DNA of 64,000 bases from Alectoria sarmentosa (GCA_009733775.1 WOGZ01000129.1:1-64000), one strand, 5' to 3'; positions 1 to 11,815 are shown, counted from the stretch's first letter. Notes: a model not told the origin generated them from the letters alone. Program-made: numbers and translations.

Positions 1-36
1 CAGATTTATGAGTCACTCATTATTGATTCCGTGACA
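1..36 (+). repeat. 36-bp direct repeat, copy 1
   Basis: This 36-bp stretch recurs without mismatch at 1220-1255 in the same orientation. It contains ATGAGTCACTCAT, which is palindromic except for its central base and includes an AP-1/Gcn4-type TGAGTCA core. The copy begins exactly at the window edge, so the repeat may extend further left. To the right the two copies diverge immediately. Confidence 0.85.
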
Positions 37-257
37 GAATGGTAGCAACACCTGTACACCAGGTGTCTATTTAGACGTTACATGCAAAGCCTGTGTCAAA
101 ACCTAATAGCACAACGCTCCAAGCCGGACCTCCCATATACTCGCTGTCATCGAGTATCTTTTGACAAAACACCGTTTAGATCGATCCTTTTGATAGGCCT
201 ATCGATATCATGTCATACTTCTAGATCTTACATGAAGAGTACCGCACTGAGCATTGT

Positions 258-764
258 GGCCCATGGCATATAAGAGAATGTTACTCATGGGAGTACGACG
301 TTAAGGCTCAGGAATGCATCAAGCTCGTCGGCGTATCTGACGAGAGATTATTCTTTCTATAGCAGGCCAAGATCCTTCAAAACCGAGCATATTACATACG
401 TCAGGAATGGGTCAAACAAGAAGCCTCGATACGAAATCAACGATCCGCTCAGCCGGTCTCACAGGTTATTCAGCAGAAGAAAAAGCGAAACGAGAAGACT
501 CGTCAGTAGTATAAGAGGAGGATTCTATAGTAGGAACAAGAACAAGAGGAGGAATCATTGCAATAGGCAATTGCGGAGATCATTGCGGAGAAGGAAAGTA
601 TTAGCAGCAACAGTAGCAAGGCCAGCAGCATCAAGACCACAGGTCTACTTTTCACGATCCCAGCCTTGTCATGGCTTCAACAACCCTATCACTACACCAT
701 GCTCGCCTCTCCGCTCGCTTACATTCGATATGTGAAAGATATGGAGGCTATAGGTCAAGGATAG
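258..764 (+). pseudogene. Degraded reading frame interrupted only by TAG codons
   Basis: In the frame whose codons start at positions divisible by three, a polar, Gln/Glu/Lys-rich stretch reads continuously from about 258 except for stops at 360, 507, 528, 531, 564 and 762. Every stop is TAG. Most lie in Gln-rich context, for example next to CAG or CAA codons, so they look like CAG turned into TAG. That is the CpA-to-TpA change expected from RIP. The rest of the segment keeps normal base composition. I do not recognise the ancestral protein; a transposon-encoded protein is a guess based on the flanking direct repeats. Confidence 0.4.
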
Positions 765-1219
765 GTGCATGCGCACATGAATGATGCATGCCTGCAGTCA
801 TTGTCCAGGAGAAATTCGGCGCTAAATCAGTGTCTGGTCCGGCTAAACCTCGGACATAGTGCCATTCGACTGCTTTCATGGATGGATGGATCGATGTGAT
901 GAAGGATTTGAAGGATCCATGTTCATCAAAATTGCGATCGGAGAATGCGGCTCCAAAAGTATTAATTTTCGACTATTATTCTCACTTTACATACCCCAGC
1001 TTAATAAGGCACAATACAGTCAAATCCACCTCATTGCCGCTACCTCGCTGTCGTCACCACTTGATCATGGGGATATGGCTTTTTCTGTTTTTTGTGGGCA
1101 CTTGTCATGGTATGTCATGAGATCTGGAAGATCTGATAAGATAAGGCTAGTGCGGCCTTGGCATCACACATGTTTCGCTCCGCTGCACACATAGATTTTT
1201 ACATAGAATATCACCATAC

Positions 1220-1255
1220 CAGATTTATGAGTCACTCATTATTGATTCCGTGACA
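1220..1255 (+). repeat. 36-bp direct repeat, copy 2
   Basis: This copy is identical to bases 1-36. It sits exactly at the junction between normal-composition DNA on the left and the AT-rich island that starts at about 1256. The spacing between the copies is 1,219 bp. They could be short terminal direct repeats of an element, a tandem or subtelomeric period, or a duplicated insertion target. Confidence 0.85.
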
Positions 1256-4200
1256 AAAAGATTACAATAAGTTTAATAAATTTTATATTTATATACTCAA
1301 CGTTTTTCGTATAAAGATAAATTCTATTTTTATATATTCGACATTTTTTATACAAAAATGAAATTTAAGATTACTTAAAACGTTATGCATATTTTAATCG
1401 AAAATTAATGAATTTTTTTAAATTCAAACGATTATTTCTTTTTCTTTACATTGAATTAATATAATACATTTATATAAAATCAAAACTTTAATTTATATTC
1501 ACCTCTCTTTATTTCGATCAAAAACAATTAATCGTTATAATTAAATCATTATTTGACATTTCATACGACAATTAATAATTATAAAATCGAAGATCTTAAA
1601 TCTCATCTTATCTTGCTCGAAAAATCGAAAAATACATTAAAATGAAATGAATCAAATTTATAATTATTAAAAGATATACGACAATTAGATTTTGAAAAAG
1701 AAGATTTAAAAAAAGATTTTAAAGAATAATTATAAAAAATAAACGATATCTTATAAATTTTTTATACGAAATTATTTTTCGAATATACGATGTCTTTTTT
1801 TTAAAAGAATTCGTCTTTATATAAATATCAAAATGTGAATTAATTAATAATTTACATCGAGCGAAAAAATCATAATATAAACATTATTATGCTCTAAATC
1901 CCCGCTTCGTACAATTCATTTTTATTATTATCAAATATTATAACATTAATATTTTTTAAATTATTGATTTCTCTGATTTCTCATCAAATTTCGATATATT
2001 TAAAAAATAATTTAAAATGTTTATTTATACGCAATTAATCGAATTTATCTCAACTTTATAAAATATTCAACGAGATTTTAAATTTCATTAATCACTTTCT
2101 TCATTATTTTAATCTTTATATAAAAAATCTTTTATATAAAAAATCTTTTATATAAAAATCTCGATTTGAATCTTATAATCAAGAAATTATAATTAAATCT
2201 ATTTAATAAATTAACATTATATAACATTCTTCGATTAAAAAGAAAACAATTACATTAATAAACAATCGTATTTATATAAATATCACAATTATTCTACGAA
2301 TTATAATGAATGCTTTTATTAATGAAAAAAAAATAATGAATTTGACGAAAATTATATTCATTTAAAAAATTGATATATCTTTTTAATTATCATTATACGA
2401 TTTATTAATTCTTAAATAAATATCGCAACTATTCATATCATTTATCGTATAATTAAAAATAATTAAGATTTTATTTATCATGATATTCTATAAAAGCGAG
2501 ATTATCTTTTACATTTATTAAAAAAAAAATCGAATCTCGAATGATTTTTAACTCGATCTTGATTCAAAAATAATAATTTGATAAAACTTTTCGAAAATGT
2601 GAAACTTATACGAATTACGAAAAAGTTTTTAAAAGAAAATTATTTTAATAAAATCAATCAAAACAAGGAATATGTTATTACGTTAATTATTTAAAAACGA
2701 ATTGCGCGTTCTCATATAAAGCTTTATATTCAAAAAAAAAATTAATAATAATCTTTTTATCGACGCACAACCTCAAATTAAAAAAAAAGATAAACAAATC
2801 GTACGATCTTAATCTTATTCACAGATTTTCAAGAATTTATTTAAATAATAAAATCTTTTCATTTTTCAAATTATACGAGAATCTTATACGATTAAATAAA
2901 AACCTTAAATAAAAAGAAAAGAAAAATAAATCGTACGATTTCAATTTAACTCTAAAATTCTCAAGAGTTCATTTAAATAACAAAATCTTTTTATCTTTCA
3001 GATTACGCGAGAATTTTATACGATCAAATAAAAGTCTCAAATGTTAATTCTTTATACATTAACTTCTCAGACATCAATTCGCAAAAAATCTCATCAAAAC
3101 CTTTTTAATAATATATTATTTGATAATTTTTCAACGAATTTTATCAAATATTGAAAAAATCAAATATTAATTTTTATGATAACAAATTTCGTATAAAATA
3201 ATTTAAATGATTATATATATATGAATTTTATTTCTTTTATTAAACAATTTTCAACGATTTTAATAATCAAAATAACATTAATTGCGTCCAAATCGATAAT
3301 TTGCGATTCGTTTAATTTCTCTCAATTCTCATTCAAAAATTCAAAAATTGATTATACGAGATATTAAATAAAAAAAATCTAAAAAATCTTGAATAATATT
3401 ATTAAAGAAAAATTAAATAAAAGAATAATAAAAGGAAAAAAGAAATAATAAGACAAAAAGAAATAATAAGTCAAATAAAATTCATATTTTATATGATGTT
3501 AATTAATTACAATTAAATTTTTATATAAAAAAAACAAATCGATTTAAAATATCTTTCAATAAAAGACTTAAATTTACGAATTTATAACTCTCATAAATGA
3601 ATATCTTGAAATCTTAACATCTTTTTTTTAATTAATATTCAAATTCTTCGTACGAAACAATTTATCATTTTTTTAATTTATCAATTATTATAATAATAAT
3701 GCTTATGACTTATTAATTACAATAATAATGTTTATAATTTATCAATTAATTATATAAACAAATTTACGCAAAATTTAAAGAATTTTATACGAATATTATT
3801 TGAAATAATGTATTTAAATTTTTATTTATATTATATTAAGAGAAATGCTTTATACGATATATGCAAATAATTTATTTTAATTTTCCTTTATATGAGATAT
3901 TAATCTTAAACATCACGCAAAGATACAAATTAATCATTTAAATATATAATTATGTTTCAAAATGTGTTATATGCAAAAAAAAACTCGCAAAACTTTATAT
4001 AATAAAAACTTCGTATTTATTCAAAAAATTATAAGGTTGATAAAATTCTCTTCCGCGATCAACTTTTTCTCATTAATTTGAGAACTCAAAAGTTTACGTT
4101 ATTATCGTTGTTTATGCGACGTACAATTCTCTCTTTTCGATAAACGCGAACGATTTTGATCGTCATTTTCATCTTCATCATTTTCATTATTTTTTATATT

Positions 4201-5300
4201 TTCGAAAAAACATTGAGCATCATGATTTCGTCATTTATAATTAACGCACGTTTTTTCAAAATGTCTTATAACGTAATAACATATAAAAAAGAGACGAAAA
4301 CTCGAACGCGATGCTCGACACGCGATATAAATAATAAAAAATGTTTATTCTCATAATTGAATCAAAATGACATTAATATAATCAATTTTATACATTTTTA
4401 TTTAAATAAAAATAATCATCTTCTCAACGAAAATCACATTTTGTTTTGAAAAGATAAAAAATGCACATTTCGAATCGTTATAAATGAAGCTCGCCAATTA
4501 TTATTATTTTATTTAAAAACAAAAATTCGAATCGATTATCGTAAAAACGATAATAATAATAATAACGTTTCACAAAACAAAAGCTTTATCATATAAAATA
4601 TATTAATTCAACTCAACTTCGTACGAAATATAAAAAGAAAAAAATAATAATAATAAAAGAGATAATGTAATACGTATATAATAATAATAATAATGATAAT
4701 AATGATGATGATAATAATAATAATAATAATGTTATTATATAAAATATATTAATTTAACTTTATATAAAACATAAAAAAAGTTGTAACATAAAATTTATTG
4801 TAATTTTAAAAAATAACATTATATATACGTGATAATAATAATAATAATAATAATAATAATTATATTATCGTACGAAATATATCAATTCAACTTCGTACAA
4901 AATATGAGAGAAATTACAATATGAAATCTGTTATAACTTTAAAAGACAATATTATATATATATAATAATAATGATAATGATGATGATATTATCGTACGAA
5001 GTTAATTATATATAAACAACTTCGTATAAAACTTTATAAAGATATTATATATACATAATAATAATAATAATAATGATAATGAAAGAAAAAAAAAAAAGAA
5101 AATCAAAACATTATACAATCTTTTTTTTATCGCCTAAATTAACTCAATCGAATTAATGAATCACATTATGACTTTTATAATTATATTCTATCATAAAATC
5201 GAAAAAATCTACATTATTTATACGAAGATGAACAATTGTATATAATGTAAATAATAAATATCTCATCCGAAATCGCAAATTCAAATTCAAAATCTGAATT
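1256..5300. repeat. AT-rich, RIP-like island 1
   Basis: About 4 kb of extremely AT-rich DNA with no supportable gene; the only ORF of note (4156-4356) is low-complexity. Much of the remaining G and C sits in CpG. Outside CpG, C clearly exceeds G on the plus strand: bases 2101-2160 hold five C and no G. CpA is common and TpG is rare, so minus-strand cytosines seem to have been lost selectively. This fits a RIP-degraded transposon or repeat cluster. No element family can be read from it. Confidence 0.8.
4588..5075 (+). repeat. Degenerate tandem array with AAT-rich tails
   Basis: At least four related units start near 4588, 4736, 4872 and 4989, so the period is roughly 117-148 bp. Each begins with a variant of TATAAAATATATTAATTCAA followed by CTTCGTA-like sequence. 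Each ends in a run of ATA/AAT triplets interspersed with GAT (for example 4679-4735 and 4830-4860). The units are diverged and partly obscured by AT conversion. Confidence 0.55.
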
Positions 5301-5501
5301 TTTTTTTGATCTTTGGTTTTGTCCTAGCTGTAGCCGTCGTCCGCCGTACCTCGGCAAAACTGCGGTAGAATGTGGCTGCAATAAGCACAAACTTTCGGAA
5401 AGTTTGACATCTAGAATCCAAGTCCTCATTCGGCAGTACCGTATCGCATTTGTATCGCTCTACATAAGGAACTACAGCCTGGCTCACTTTAGCCATCTAC
5501 C

Positions 5502-6572
5502 ATGGCCTCCGATGAAATAGTCTGGCAAATCATAAACCAACAATTCTGTTCCTTCAAGCTCAAGTACGGCCCCCCCACCCTTCCCACATCCTGTATTCTA
5601 CGAGTGTCTGCTAACATCTACCGAAACAGAACGCCCAAACAGCAAAACTTCTGCCGCAACGAATACAATGTCACCGGCCTCTGCAATCGCCAGTCCTGCC
5701 CCCTCGCCAATTCCCGCTATGCCACCATCCGCAGCAATCCCGAAACCGGCACCATCTACCTCTACATGAAGACCATCGAACGCCAACACATGCCCTCGAA
5801 GCTATGGGAGAAGATCAAGCTGTCGCAGAACTACGGCAAGGCCCTCGAACAAATCGACGCCCGTCTCATCTACTGGCCCAAATTCCTCATCCACAAATGC
5901 AAGCAGCGTTTGACTCGCTTGACCCAAGTCGCCATTCGTTCGCGCCGCCTCGCGCGAGAAGAAGAACGGTTGGGGGAGAAGGTGGTGCCGAAGCTTGCGC
6001 CCAAGGTCCGAAGGAGGGAGGCGACGCGGGAGAGGAAAGCGGAAGCGGCGGCGAAGGTGGAGAGGGCGATTGAGCGGGAATTGATCGAGCGCTTGAGGAG
6101 TGGGGCTTATGGAGAGCGACCTCTGAATGTTGAGGAGGGGGTGTGGAAGAAAGTGCTCAAGGGCCTGGAAAGAGGCGGGGAAGGGGAGCGCGACCGAGAT
6201 CTTGATGAGGGGATCGAAGACGAGGAAGAGCTGGAAGAAGAAGAAGAAGAAGAAGAGTTGGAGGAAGAGGGTGTGGGAGAAGTGGAGTATGTGAGTGACA
6301 TCGACGAGGAAGAGGGTGAGGAACTAGGCGATTTCGAGGACTGGCTGGGCAGCGGGGAAGAAGCAGCAGGCAGCGAAGAGGAAGAGAGTGGCAGCGAAGA
6401 AGAGAGCGGCAGTAGTGAAGACGAGAACGAGAAGGAGGCGAAGAAGCCTGCCGCAGGAGCGAAGAGGAAGCGTGGAAAGGCCGCCCAGCCAGCTCGCAAG
6501 ACGAAACCGAGAATGGAGATCGAGTACGAGAACGAGGCGATTGTGCCGGTGCGCGAGACGGTGCTTGCTTGA
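5502..6572 (+). CDS. MAK16: MAK16-like 60S ribosome biogenesis protein
   Basis: Nucleolar protein needed for pre-60S ribosomal subunit maturation. The N-terminus MASDEIVWQIINQQFCSFKL, the cysteine-bearing block around QNFCRNEYNVTGLCNRQSCP, the YLYMKT and KLWEKIKLS motifs and the GAYGERPLNVEE segment are characteristic of MAK16. The C-terminal third is strongly acidic (Glu/Asp/Ser) followed by a Lys/Arg-rich tail, as in yeast. The frame is open throughout, but 5564-5629 is a 66-nt in-frame intron (GTACGG, branch CTAAC, CAG). Removing it joins FKLK directly to TPKQQNFC, the family continuity, and gives about 334 residues. The ATG is in a good context (ACCATGG). The gene begins only about 200 bp from the AT-rich island. 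Confidence 0.93.
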   Translation: MASDEIVWQIINQQFCSFKLKYGPPTLPTSCILRVSANIYRNRTPKQQNFCRNEYNVTGLCNRQSCPLANSRYATIRSNPETGTIYLYMKTIERQHMPSKLWEKIKLSQNYGKALEQIDARLIYWPKFLIHKCKQRLTRLTQVAIRSRRLAREEERLGEKVVPKLAPKVRRREATRERKAEAAAKVERAIERELIERLRSGAYGERPLNVEEGVWKKVLKGLERGGEGERDRDLDEGIEDEEELEEEEEEEELEEEGVGEVEYVSDIDEEEGEELGDFEDWLGSGEEAAGSEEEESGSEEESGSSEDENEKEAKKPAAGAKRKRGKAAQPARKTKPRMEIEYENEAIVPVRETVLA

Positions 6573-9050
6573 GCGTTGTCTACCTACCTAATTCAATCGA
6601 GCGAGGAGGATATGCCTGAGCAACGTGAGAGAAGATGCTACAGCAATTGCTCGACATTCTGCGGGCACTCGTAGAACTGGGCGGGAAGATCAAAATAATG
6701 AGAAAGCAAACCACCAATGCCATACATAAATCAGCCCCACTTCGTGTCTAGCGCAGGAGTGAGGGAGGGAGAAAATCATATGCGGTCCTCGCTAGATATT
6801 CAACTTTTGATCCGGCATGTATGTATGTATCTCGAGCACCATCAGAGGAGGACAAAGGGAAGCAGCCCGTCCCTGGCGGCAGCAGCAGCAGCAGCAGCAT
6901 AACAAGATACTTCTCACTTCTGAGGCGTTTCTCGAGCTAGGTCCACTTTACTTACTATTGCAGGCTGGTTTCTCGCATTCCTTTCTAGTCCTCTAAATAA
7001 ATGTACCTCTCAATCGCCCGTTATTATTGTCTGTTTCCTGATTGAACGCCGAGAGGCAACGGATTTCCAACTTGAAATTGAGTACTCGCGGCGTTTATCG
7101 AATACGCTACGATTTGCGCTCTTTAGCTTTTCAATTAAATATTTCAATGTGATTTAACAACATACAAGAGCGAGGTGAAGATTTGTTGCGATCGGCTCCG
7201 CGTTCATCAGAATCAAAACCAATTCCCACCCACTCACTGCCTTGATCTCCCGACCGGGATCCATCCAATGCCCAAAACCGCGCCATACACCCCCTACCAT
7301 CCCTCACAGAGATTCTTGACCATCCCCGCTACTCTCCCTTCATCATCCATAATGTACGCACCACTCACCTCTTCTGTAACAATCTTGCTTGGGACACTGT
7401 AAGCAGAGAAGAACTGCAAGCGAGAACCAAAAGCGGCGGGATTACTTCCTGTAAAACGCCTTCTCAATATGAAAATGAAGTAGGGTCGATAGGGGTGAGA
7501 TGCAGGGAAAAAATTGAGAAAACAAAGGTCGGAAAGAGGGCCCATACGATTGGCTGGGAATGATTGATGGGGGAAGCTCGTATGAGACATCCTCTTCCCG
7601 ATGTCTACAAAGACAAGCGTTGGATGAGTGAGCGGTGCGAGAGCGCAGGAATGGTACCGCTTTGACTGCCGTCTGCGATACCGAGCAACGCTTCAAAGAT
7701 GTCGTCGCCTTTTCGGCGGCATACGTCGAGATATTGACAGATGAAAAAGTTGCTCGGCGATATTTGCGATACTGGCATCGACAAAATCAAAAACACAATT
7801 CTTCCAAACTTAGGATACCGTTGCATTCCGTAAGCATGAGCCGCTTCGGAATCGGATTTTCCGTCCGAAGACTTTGTTCCCGAGAGATGATTCTGCCGTC
7901 GCCCATGTCGGGACACTGTCAGGCCAGTGTCTATGCACCGGCGGAGCAAGCACCGTAGCAGATGTAAATGCGGGTTGCTTCTTTTCTCGGACTACTGAGT
8001 TGTAGACCTGGTGCACTTTTGGAGTCGACAAGGCTGCATTGAACCTTATCGTAGCCAAGCCATGTACTCGCTGCAGCTGGGGTAGAAAGAGGCAAAGACG
8101 CGGGGACGAGAAGAGCTTGCAATCCCTTGGGCCACTGGTGTGGATGTCATGTCTCGTTTGGTAGGATCTGACAATGCACGTTGACGTGCTAGAATATGCT
8201 CATGGTGACGTGAAATATTATTGCTGCATCTGACACGGGATGGTGGGATGATTTGGATGTCAGGGATTGTCAGGCTCGGCAGATGCCGAGGCGGAAGATG
8301 TTGTGTGGGGAAGTCTGGAGAGCCCGGAGGGCCCGAGAAAGAATCCCTCGATCTTGTTGTGGCTGGAACTCTGCCGAATGCTTCTTGTATGTAGGTACTG
8401 TTATTGAAATCCTCGACAACAGGAGCATCAATTAAAAATAATTATAATAACAAGAGCGTCAATGTTCGACATTCATCTTGCAACAATTTCTTTTCTATTT
8501 CCGCCACAGCACATTTCTGATTTCGGCGGGGTGATGTTTCATCATCGCGCCTATAGATCACCAATCAGACAGGCCCAAATGCTTCGCAATCCATGGATCT
8601 CTTACAACATGATGATTATTATTGCAGCATGCAGAGAGCCTGGATCTGCTCTGAGTGACGATGTTGAGAGTGGCGATGACGCGACAGAGGGACAGAGGAT
8701 GCACGTTCCAGCACGATGCGATGGAAAGAGGCTGGGAGGGGACTTGGACTTGGCCAGCTGAAAATCAGCTGACATGGTAGATCCAGACTTCAAGGAGCCA
8801 AAGGATTCTCCCGTCATGAGCTGGCGAGCCACAGATAGGCCCCAATGGTGACCCCTGCGCCGGATAATGCCGTGCTTTAACCCTAGATTAATCTAGATGG
8901 GCAAGAGACGGCTAGTGTGATCCCTGTAAACTCATTCCAAGAAAAATCAGGCTTTGACCCGAATACAGGCTGGGTTTGTGCTCACTGCCGCGACATGATT
9001 GGATATGAAGCTGCCAAACTAGGGATGCAATCTACCATCATAATTTTAAT
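6573..9050. other. Long intergenic region without a clear gene
   Basis: About 2.5 kb of normal base composition. Several overlapping short minus-strand frames lie between 7294 and 8122. One ends in a plausible peptide (…SAYSVPSKIVTEEVSGAYI…, 7294-7590), but none links into a recognisable protein through splice sites I can defend. A (CAG)n-like run near 6880-6899 is a simple repeat. An unrecognised small gene at 7.3-8.1 kb on the minus strand cannot be excluded. Confidence 0.5.
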
Positions 9051-9118
9051 TTCAATTTCATCACTCTCTCTCTTTTGCCCGCCTGAACCCTTTTTTTTCA
9101 CTTTTCACTTTTCACACA
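9051..9118 (+). promoter_or_regulatory. Pyrimidine-rich tract upstream of the CFEM gene
   Basis: A strongly CT-biased stretch (CACTCTCTCTCTTTTGCCC, then a run of T followed by repeated CACTTTT) lies 245-315 bp before the CFEM start codon. CT-rich tracts are common in promoters of well-expressed filamentous fungal genes. No specific factor site is claimed. Confidence 0.35.
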
Positions 9119-9363
9119 ATCCAGGCTGTTGCGCTATTTTAGCGTCACCACACCATCACTGCCGCCCGCTCTCAACAGTCAACACCGCAACATATCTGGG
9201 CGCCCACGCATTCATTTCCTCCTTCCCCTTTCTCGTCATTCGCATCCTGTCCTACCTACAGCATCTTCCTTCACGACACCTTCTCCTCTGCAAAGCTTCC
9301 AATTGTCACATCTGACAAGTCATCTACACCTACCTCACCTCAAGCACCACATAACCAAGAACC

Positions 9364-10282
9364 ATGCAGCCCTTCATCTTGACCGCCGTCCTCTTCGCCG
9401 GCGTCACTTTCTCCCAAAACATTTCCCAAATCGAGGCTCTTCCTCCTTGTGGCGTAAGTGCTTCCTCTACAGCCCCTGATAGCTTCACGCCTTTTCGCTG
9501 ACGAGCAAGTAGCAAACATGCATCAACAACATGTTGGGCAAGGCAGCAAGTCTAGGATGCGCAACGTCCGACTACCAGTGCCTGTGCAAGAACATGAATT
9601 TCGGCTTTGGCGTACGCGATTGCTCCATAGCAGTATGTGCTGCGGACAAACCACCCGTCGACCCCTCTAGCATCATCGCTGTCGGAAACAACTTCTGCTC
9701 AGGTTCGCTCAATACACTCGACGCCCCCCTCTGGACCCTCACTGACAATGGCCAACAGAAGTTGCTGCAGCAGCCGCTACCGCCTCCTCTACTGCCACCG
9801 TTGCAAAGACCGTCGTCACCGGCACCACCGCAGTCTCTGCCGGAGCATCAAGTGCCGCTCCCGGAAGCGCCATTGGGGGCAGCAGCAGCAACGGAACCTC
9901 GAGCAGCACGAACGGGACTTCAAGTACAAACGGTACCTCAAGCACCAATGGCACCGAAGCCGGTGGAGTTCTAGGAGGAGGAAAGGTCGTCACTACTACC
10001 AACAGCCTCGGCAGCACTACCACCTCGACGGTAAGACTGACACTTCAATGCATGCTGTATCTGATGCTAACAACCCATAAGATTGCATCGTCCTCGACCA
10101 GCAAATCCAGCAGCGGCTCATCCTCCTCCGCCTCAGGCACCACCTCCGGCTCATCCTCGAGCACTGGCTCAGCTACCGGCGCCTCCACACCCACCAGTAC
10201 CAAGAAATCCGAGGCTGGTCACATGGCAGCTGGCGGCTTCTTCGGATTGGCTGGTCTGGCCGCTTACGTGCTGCTGTGGTAG
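9364..10282 (+). CDS. GPI-anchored CFEM-domain surface protein
   Basis: Secreted, cell-surface CFEM protein; this family includes haem/iron-acquisition proteins, adhesins and candidate effectors. Four exons are inferred: 9364-9453, 9513-9702, 9759-10030 and 10082-10282, giving 250 residues. A signal peptide covers residues 1-17. The eight-cysteine CFEM pattern lies at Cys29, 33, 46, 53, 55, 67, 72 and 92, and Asp50 occupies the position of the haem-ligand Asp known from Csa2-type CFEM domains. A Ser/Thr/Gly-rich low-complexity stalk follows, with repeated NGTSS units. The C-terminus is hydrophobic (GGFFGLAGLAAYVLLW) after a small-residue cluster, as expected for GPI anchoring. The third intron has a CTAAC branch point. 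The substrate is not evident from sequence. Confidence 0.9.
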
Positions 10283-10680
10283 GCGTGCCCGTCGCGGGAA
10301 AATCCAGCATGCAATCAACGGATTGAAAAAAACGGTCGTCGTCTTGCGCGCTACTCAAAACTTTGCATAAGATTGATACCCTTCTTTACCCTCTCTCTCA
10401 TCACTACTACCTGTCATGTCGCATACGAGAAGTCATAAATACCCTTCGGTTGAGCCGATTTATCGAGGAGGAGCTGGCTTAATTCATGGATCGAGCGGTT
10501 CAGCAGCACACGCCTTATGCTCCACACTCGAACCTTAGCCTAATATCTGCTACCTGTACCTACTCTGCCTGCTTAGCGGTACCAATAAACAAAGATTGCT
10601 TTTGGGGATTTGCGCCATTGGTTTTGGTGAGCGATGTGCAAAAGTGAATTAAAATGTCCTCGTCAATGCCATGACTCTTT

Positions 10681-10736
10681 AGCTTCATGCAGCTTTTGTT
10701 CCCAATCTAGCTTCATGCAGCTATTGTTCCCAATCC
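10681..10736 (+). repeat. 28-bp tandem duplication
   Basis: Two adjacent copies of AGCTTCATGCAGCTtTTGTTCCCAATC-like sequence differ at about two positions. This looks like a recent replication-slippage duplication. Confidence 0.8.
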
Positions 10737-10869
10737 AGTAGAGCAGACAAGGTTTCCTTTGCGCTGCTTCATACACGCCCTCGTATTGATCTGCATGTTT
10801 CTTCAAGTGTTGCAATGATAGTAGGCGATATGCTTCAAATAACTTGTGTGTTTGATCGTACACGAGCAA

Positions 10870-10963
10870 ATGGCACCGTCTACTCCTCATGCGGCACGAA
10901 TGACAGCTGATCCTACACTGAATACATGGCACCGTCTACTCCCCATGCAGCACGAATGACAGC
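10870..10963 (+). repeat. 38-bp direct repeat pair (10870-10907 and 10926-10963)
   Basis: The two copies begin ATGGCACCGTCTACTCC and end GCACGAATGACAGC. They differ only by two transitions (T/C and G/A) and are offset by 56 bp. The second copy starts a short open frame at 10926, but coding is not supported. Confidence 0.85.
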
Positions 10964-11815
10964 AACAGAGTTCGACAATGAATCAATTCCAGCTCTCGCG
11001 TCTCTTTCGCTGCATGTCATTTCAGAAGCAATGGTTTCATACATGTCCTCTCTGCACGCTAGTGGGCAACACTCCAGTCCATTCACCCGGATCATTGCAG
11101 GAACCACTTTCCTGTACAATCCAAGTGGTTCAGCTTCGACTTGTTGTCGAGGTCTGATACGCTCGATGAGCTGTAAAATTAGGCAGGGTGCCAGATAAAG
11201 CGAAAGCCTCTGACGGCGGGCTTCCTGGGTTTCGAATGACTGTGGGTGGACATGGCGTGCACATTGGCTGCTGGTGCGTAGCATTTGTTCAGGCGAAGAT
11301 CGTGAATGGCAAATTGAGTGTTTGAAGTCTGTTCACTCGATGGTTTGGGTTTGTACCAATGCAATTGTCGCCTTTTCTCCTGACGGCCCGACGTCTGCTG
11401 ACCGAGCAACAGATGGTGAAGCTGATCTTTTTGGAAATCTCCTGGGTGCGTTTACGATGACTCAAACTTCCGGCGATCATGGATCAGCTTTGAGGGATGG
11501 CTCGGACTTTCCCAGCTTGGAAAAGTTCCGTCGAAAGCGTGATTCTGTGTCTGGTGATCGGGGACAAGTTTTTCCACACCGCAGGTGAATACACTTCCTG
11601 CATCAAGATTGTCTGCTTATTTACAGCGTACGGGCTGAATACGAGCAACTCGGCGATTGTATGAGAGATGATCTCAGCAGAGCGTTTGATGGATCCTAGT
11701 TTTCTCTTCGTTACTCTCGGCATTCAACACTCTGGGGATTCGGAGCGCCGCAACTGCTTTTGACGATGACGGTTTGCATAGCCTGAGGAACGTTGCCTGG
11801 AACAAGTACATGATA

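Larger units (their letters stand above)
10283..11815. other. Intergenic region with two local duplications
   Basis: No convincing gene. It contains the tandem duplication at 10681-10736 and the 38-bp direct repeats at 10870-10907 and 10926-10963. Overlapping ORFs of about 90-125 codons on both strands (10913-11284 and 11274-11588) show no recognisable motif, and I treat them as chance frames. Confidence 0.5.

Noticed and set aside
4156..4356. 66-codon ORF in AT-rich island 1
   Set aside because: Its composition (Ile/Phe/Lys/Asn) follows directly from the AT bias. It has no motif and stops surround it in every frame.
6107..6499. 130-codon minus-strand ORF opposite MAK16
   Set aside because: It is the antisense of the acidic GAA/GAG-rich tail and so is almost pure Ser/Pro; MAK16 explains the sequence.
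7294..8122. Possible minus-strand gene made of several overlapping short frames
   Set aside because: One C-terminal piece reads plausibly, but I found no set of GT-AG joins that yields a continuous protein with a recognisable domain.
10913..11588. Short ORFs on both strands (up to 123 codons)
   Set aside because: They overlap each other, start within a duplicated segment and show no family resemblance.
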